Part shown: positions 5,649 to 5,756 of the stretch, piece after piece
Layout of the letters: every line of letters begins with the position of its first letter
Position numbering within the stretch: the stretch's first letter is position 1
Source of the DNA: Synergistaceae bacterium
Lineage (GTDB): Bacteria > Synergistota > Synergistia > Synergistales > Aminobacteriaceae
Reading direction: 5' to 3'
DNA: 5,756 nt
NCBI GenBank assembly: GCA_031270755.1
Contig: JAISWV010000109.1
Span: 1-5,756, forward strand
Position numbers and translations under genes: made by a program
Notes under the pieces: model-generated
The model's database searches: none
The model's input: only the letters and a program-made list of their open reading frames with translations
What the model was told of the DNA's origin: nothing

Positions 5649-5661
5649 TGTTAAAATAACA
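5649..5661 (+). promoter_or_regulatory. Possible extended -10 promoter with overlapping dyad for the right-edge gene
   Basis: TGTTAAAAT (5649-5657) fits an extended -10 (TG, one base, then TAAAAT), without a recognisable -35 at the right distance. The same bases form a perfect 5-bp inverted repeat, TGTTA-AAA-TAACA (5649-5661), which could be a binding site over the -10 or chance in AT-rich DNA. It lies between the operon terminator and the SD of the next gene. Confidence 0.3.
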
Positions 5662-5694
5662 AAATCAGCTATATTCGGAAAGGGGAATAACCAA

Positions 5695-5756
5695 ATGCCT
5701 ATGCAGATAGGGCTCGACGAGCTTCTTTCCATGCTTTTGGCCCGCGTGGATGGAAT
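5695..5756 (+). CDS. Start of an unidentified gene (runs off right edge)
   Basis: ATG at 5695 follows GGAAAGGGG (5677-5685) by nine bases. Twenty complete codons read MPMQIGLDELLSMLLARVDG before the window ends. A second in-frame ATG at 5701 is less well spaced. The gene comes after a strong terminator and has a possible promoter of its own, so it is a separate transcription unit. The fragment is a short amphipathic helix. It faintly recalls the N-terminus of PilT/PilB-type motor ATPases (DELL followed by a small-residue turn), but 20 residues cannot support a name. Confidence 0.5.
   Translation, partial: MPMQIGLDELLSMLLARVDG

Noticed and set aside
5514..5732. 72-codon minus-strand open frame crossing the terminator
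   Set aside because: It runs through the intrinsic terminator and the SD of the next gene, has no SD of its own, and no recognisable content.

Overview
The window is dominated by one plus-strand operon encoding a complete branched-chain amino acid (LIV/HAAT-type) ABC importer. The order is livH (permease), livM (permease), livG (ATPase), livF (ATPase), livK (periplasmic binding protein). All five genes look intact. Spacing is tight (14 bp from H to M, ATGA overlaps for M/G and G/F), with one 128-bp gap before livK. The high GC content, Gram-negative-type exported binding protein and strong Shine-Dalgarno (SD) sequences fit an amino-acid-using anaerobe such as a Synergistota member. That assignment is an inference from general character, not from a marker gene.

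Layout: positions 1-299 (minus strand) hold the start of a divergently transcribed 3-oxoacyl-ACP synthase III/thiolase-like gene that runs off the left edge. Positions 300-526 are an AT-rich divergent control region. It contains two back-to-back sigma70-type promoters whose -35 boxes lie 20 bp apart. It also contains the first of two copies of a dyad, ATGACA-N4-YGTCAT. The second copy sits at 527-542 (525-544 with its extended arms), over the start codon of a leucine-rich 31-codon ORF (527-622). That ORF ends in a GTGA overlap with the livH start. Positions 619-4149 are livHMGF and 4278-5507 are livK. A strong intrinsic terminator lies at 5565-5603. A new plus-strand gene begins at 5695 behind its own SD and runs off the right edge.

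Working model: LivK captures a branched-chain or related amino acid in the periplasm. LivH and LivM form the channel, and the LivG/LivF ATPases power import. The repeated dyad suggests that one unidentified DNA-binding regulator acts on both the importer and the divergent acyl-thioester enzyme, possibly linking amino acid uptake to acyl-CoA metabolism. The transporter itself is an ordinary, well-known family. The unusual material is the leader: the duplicated dyad, the Leu-rich coupled upstream ORF, and the livF-livK hairpin.
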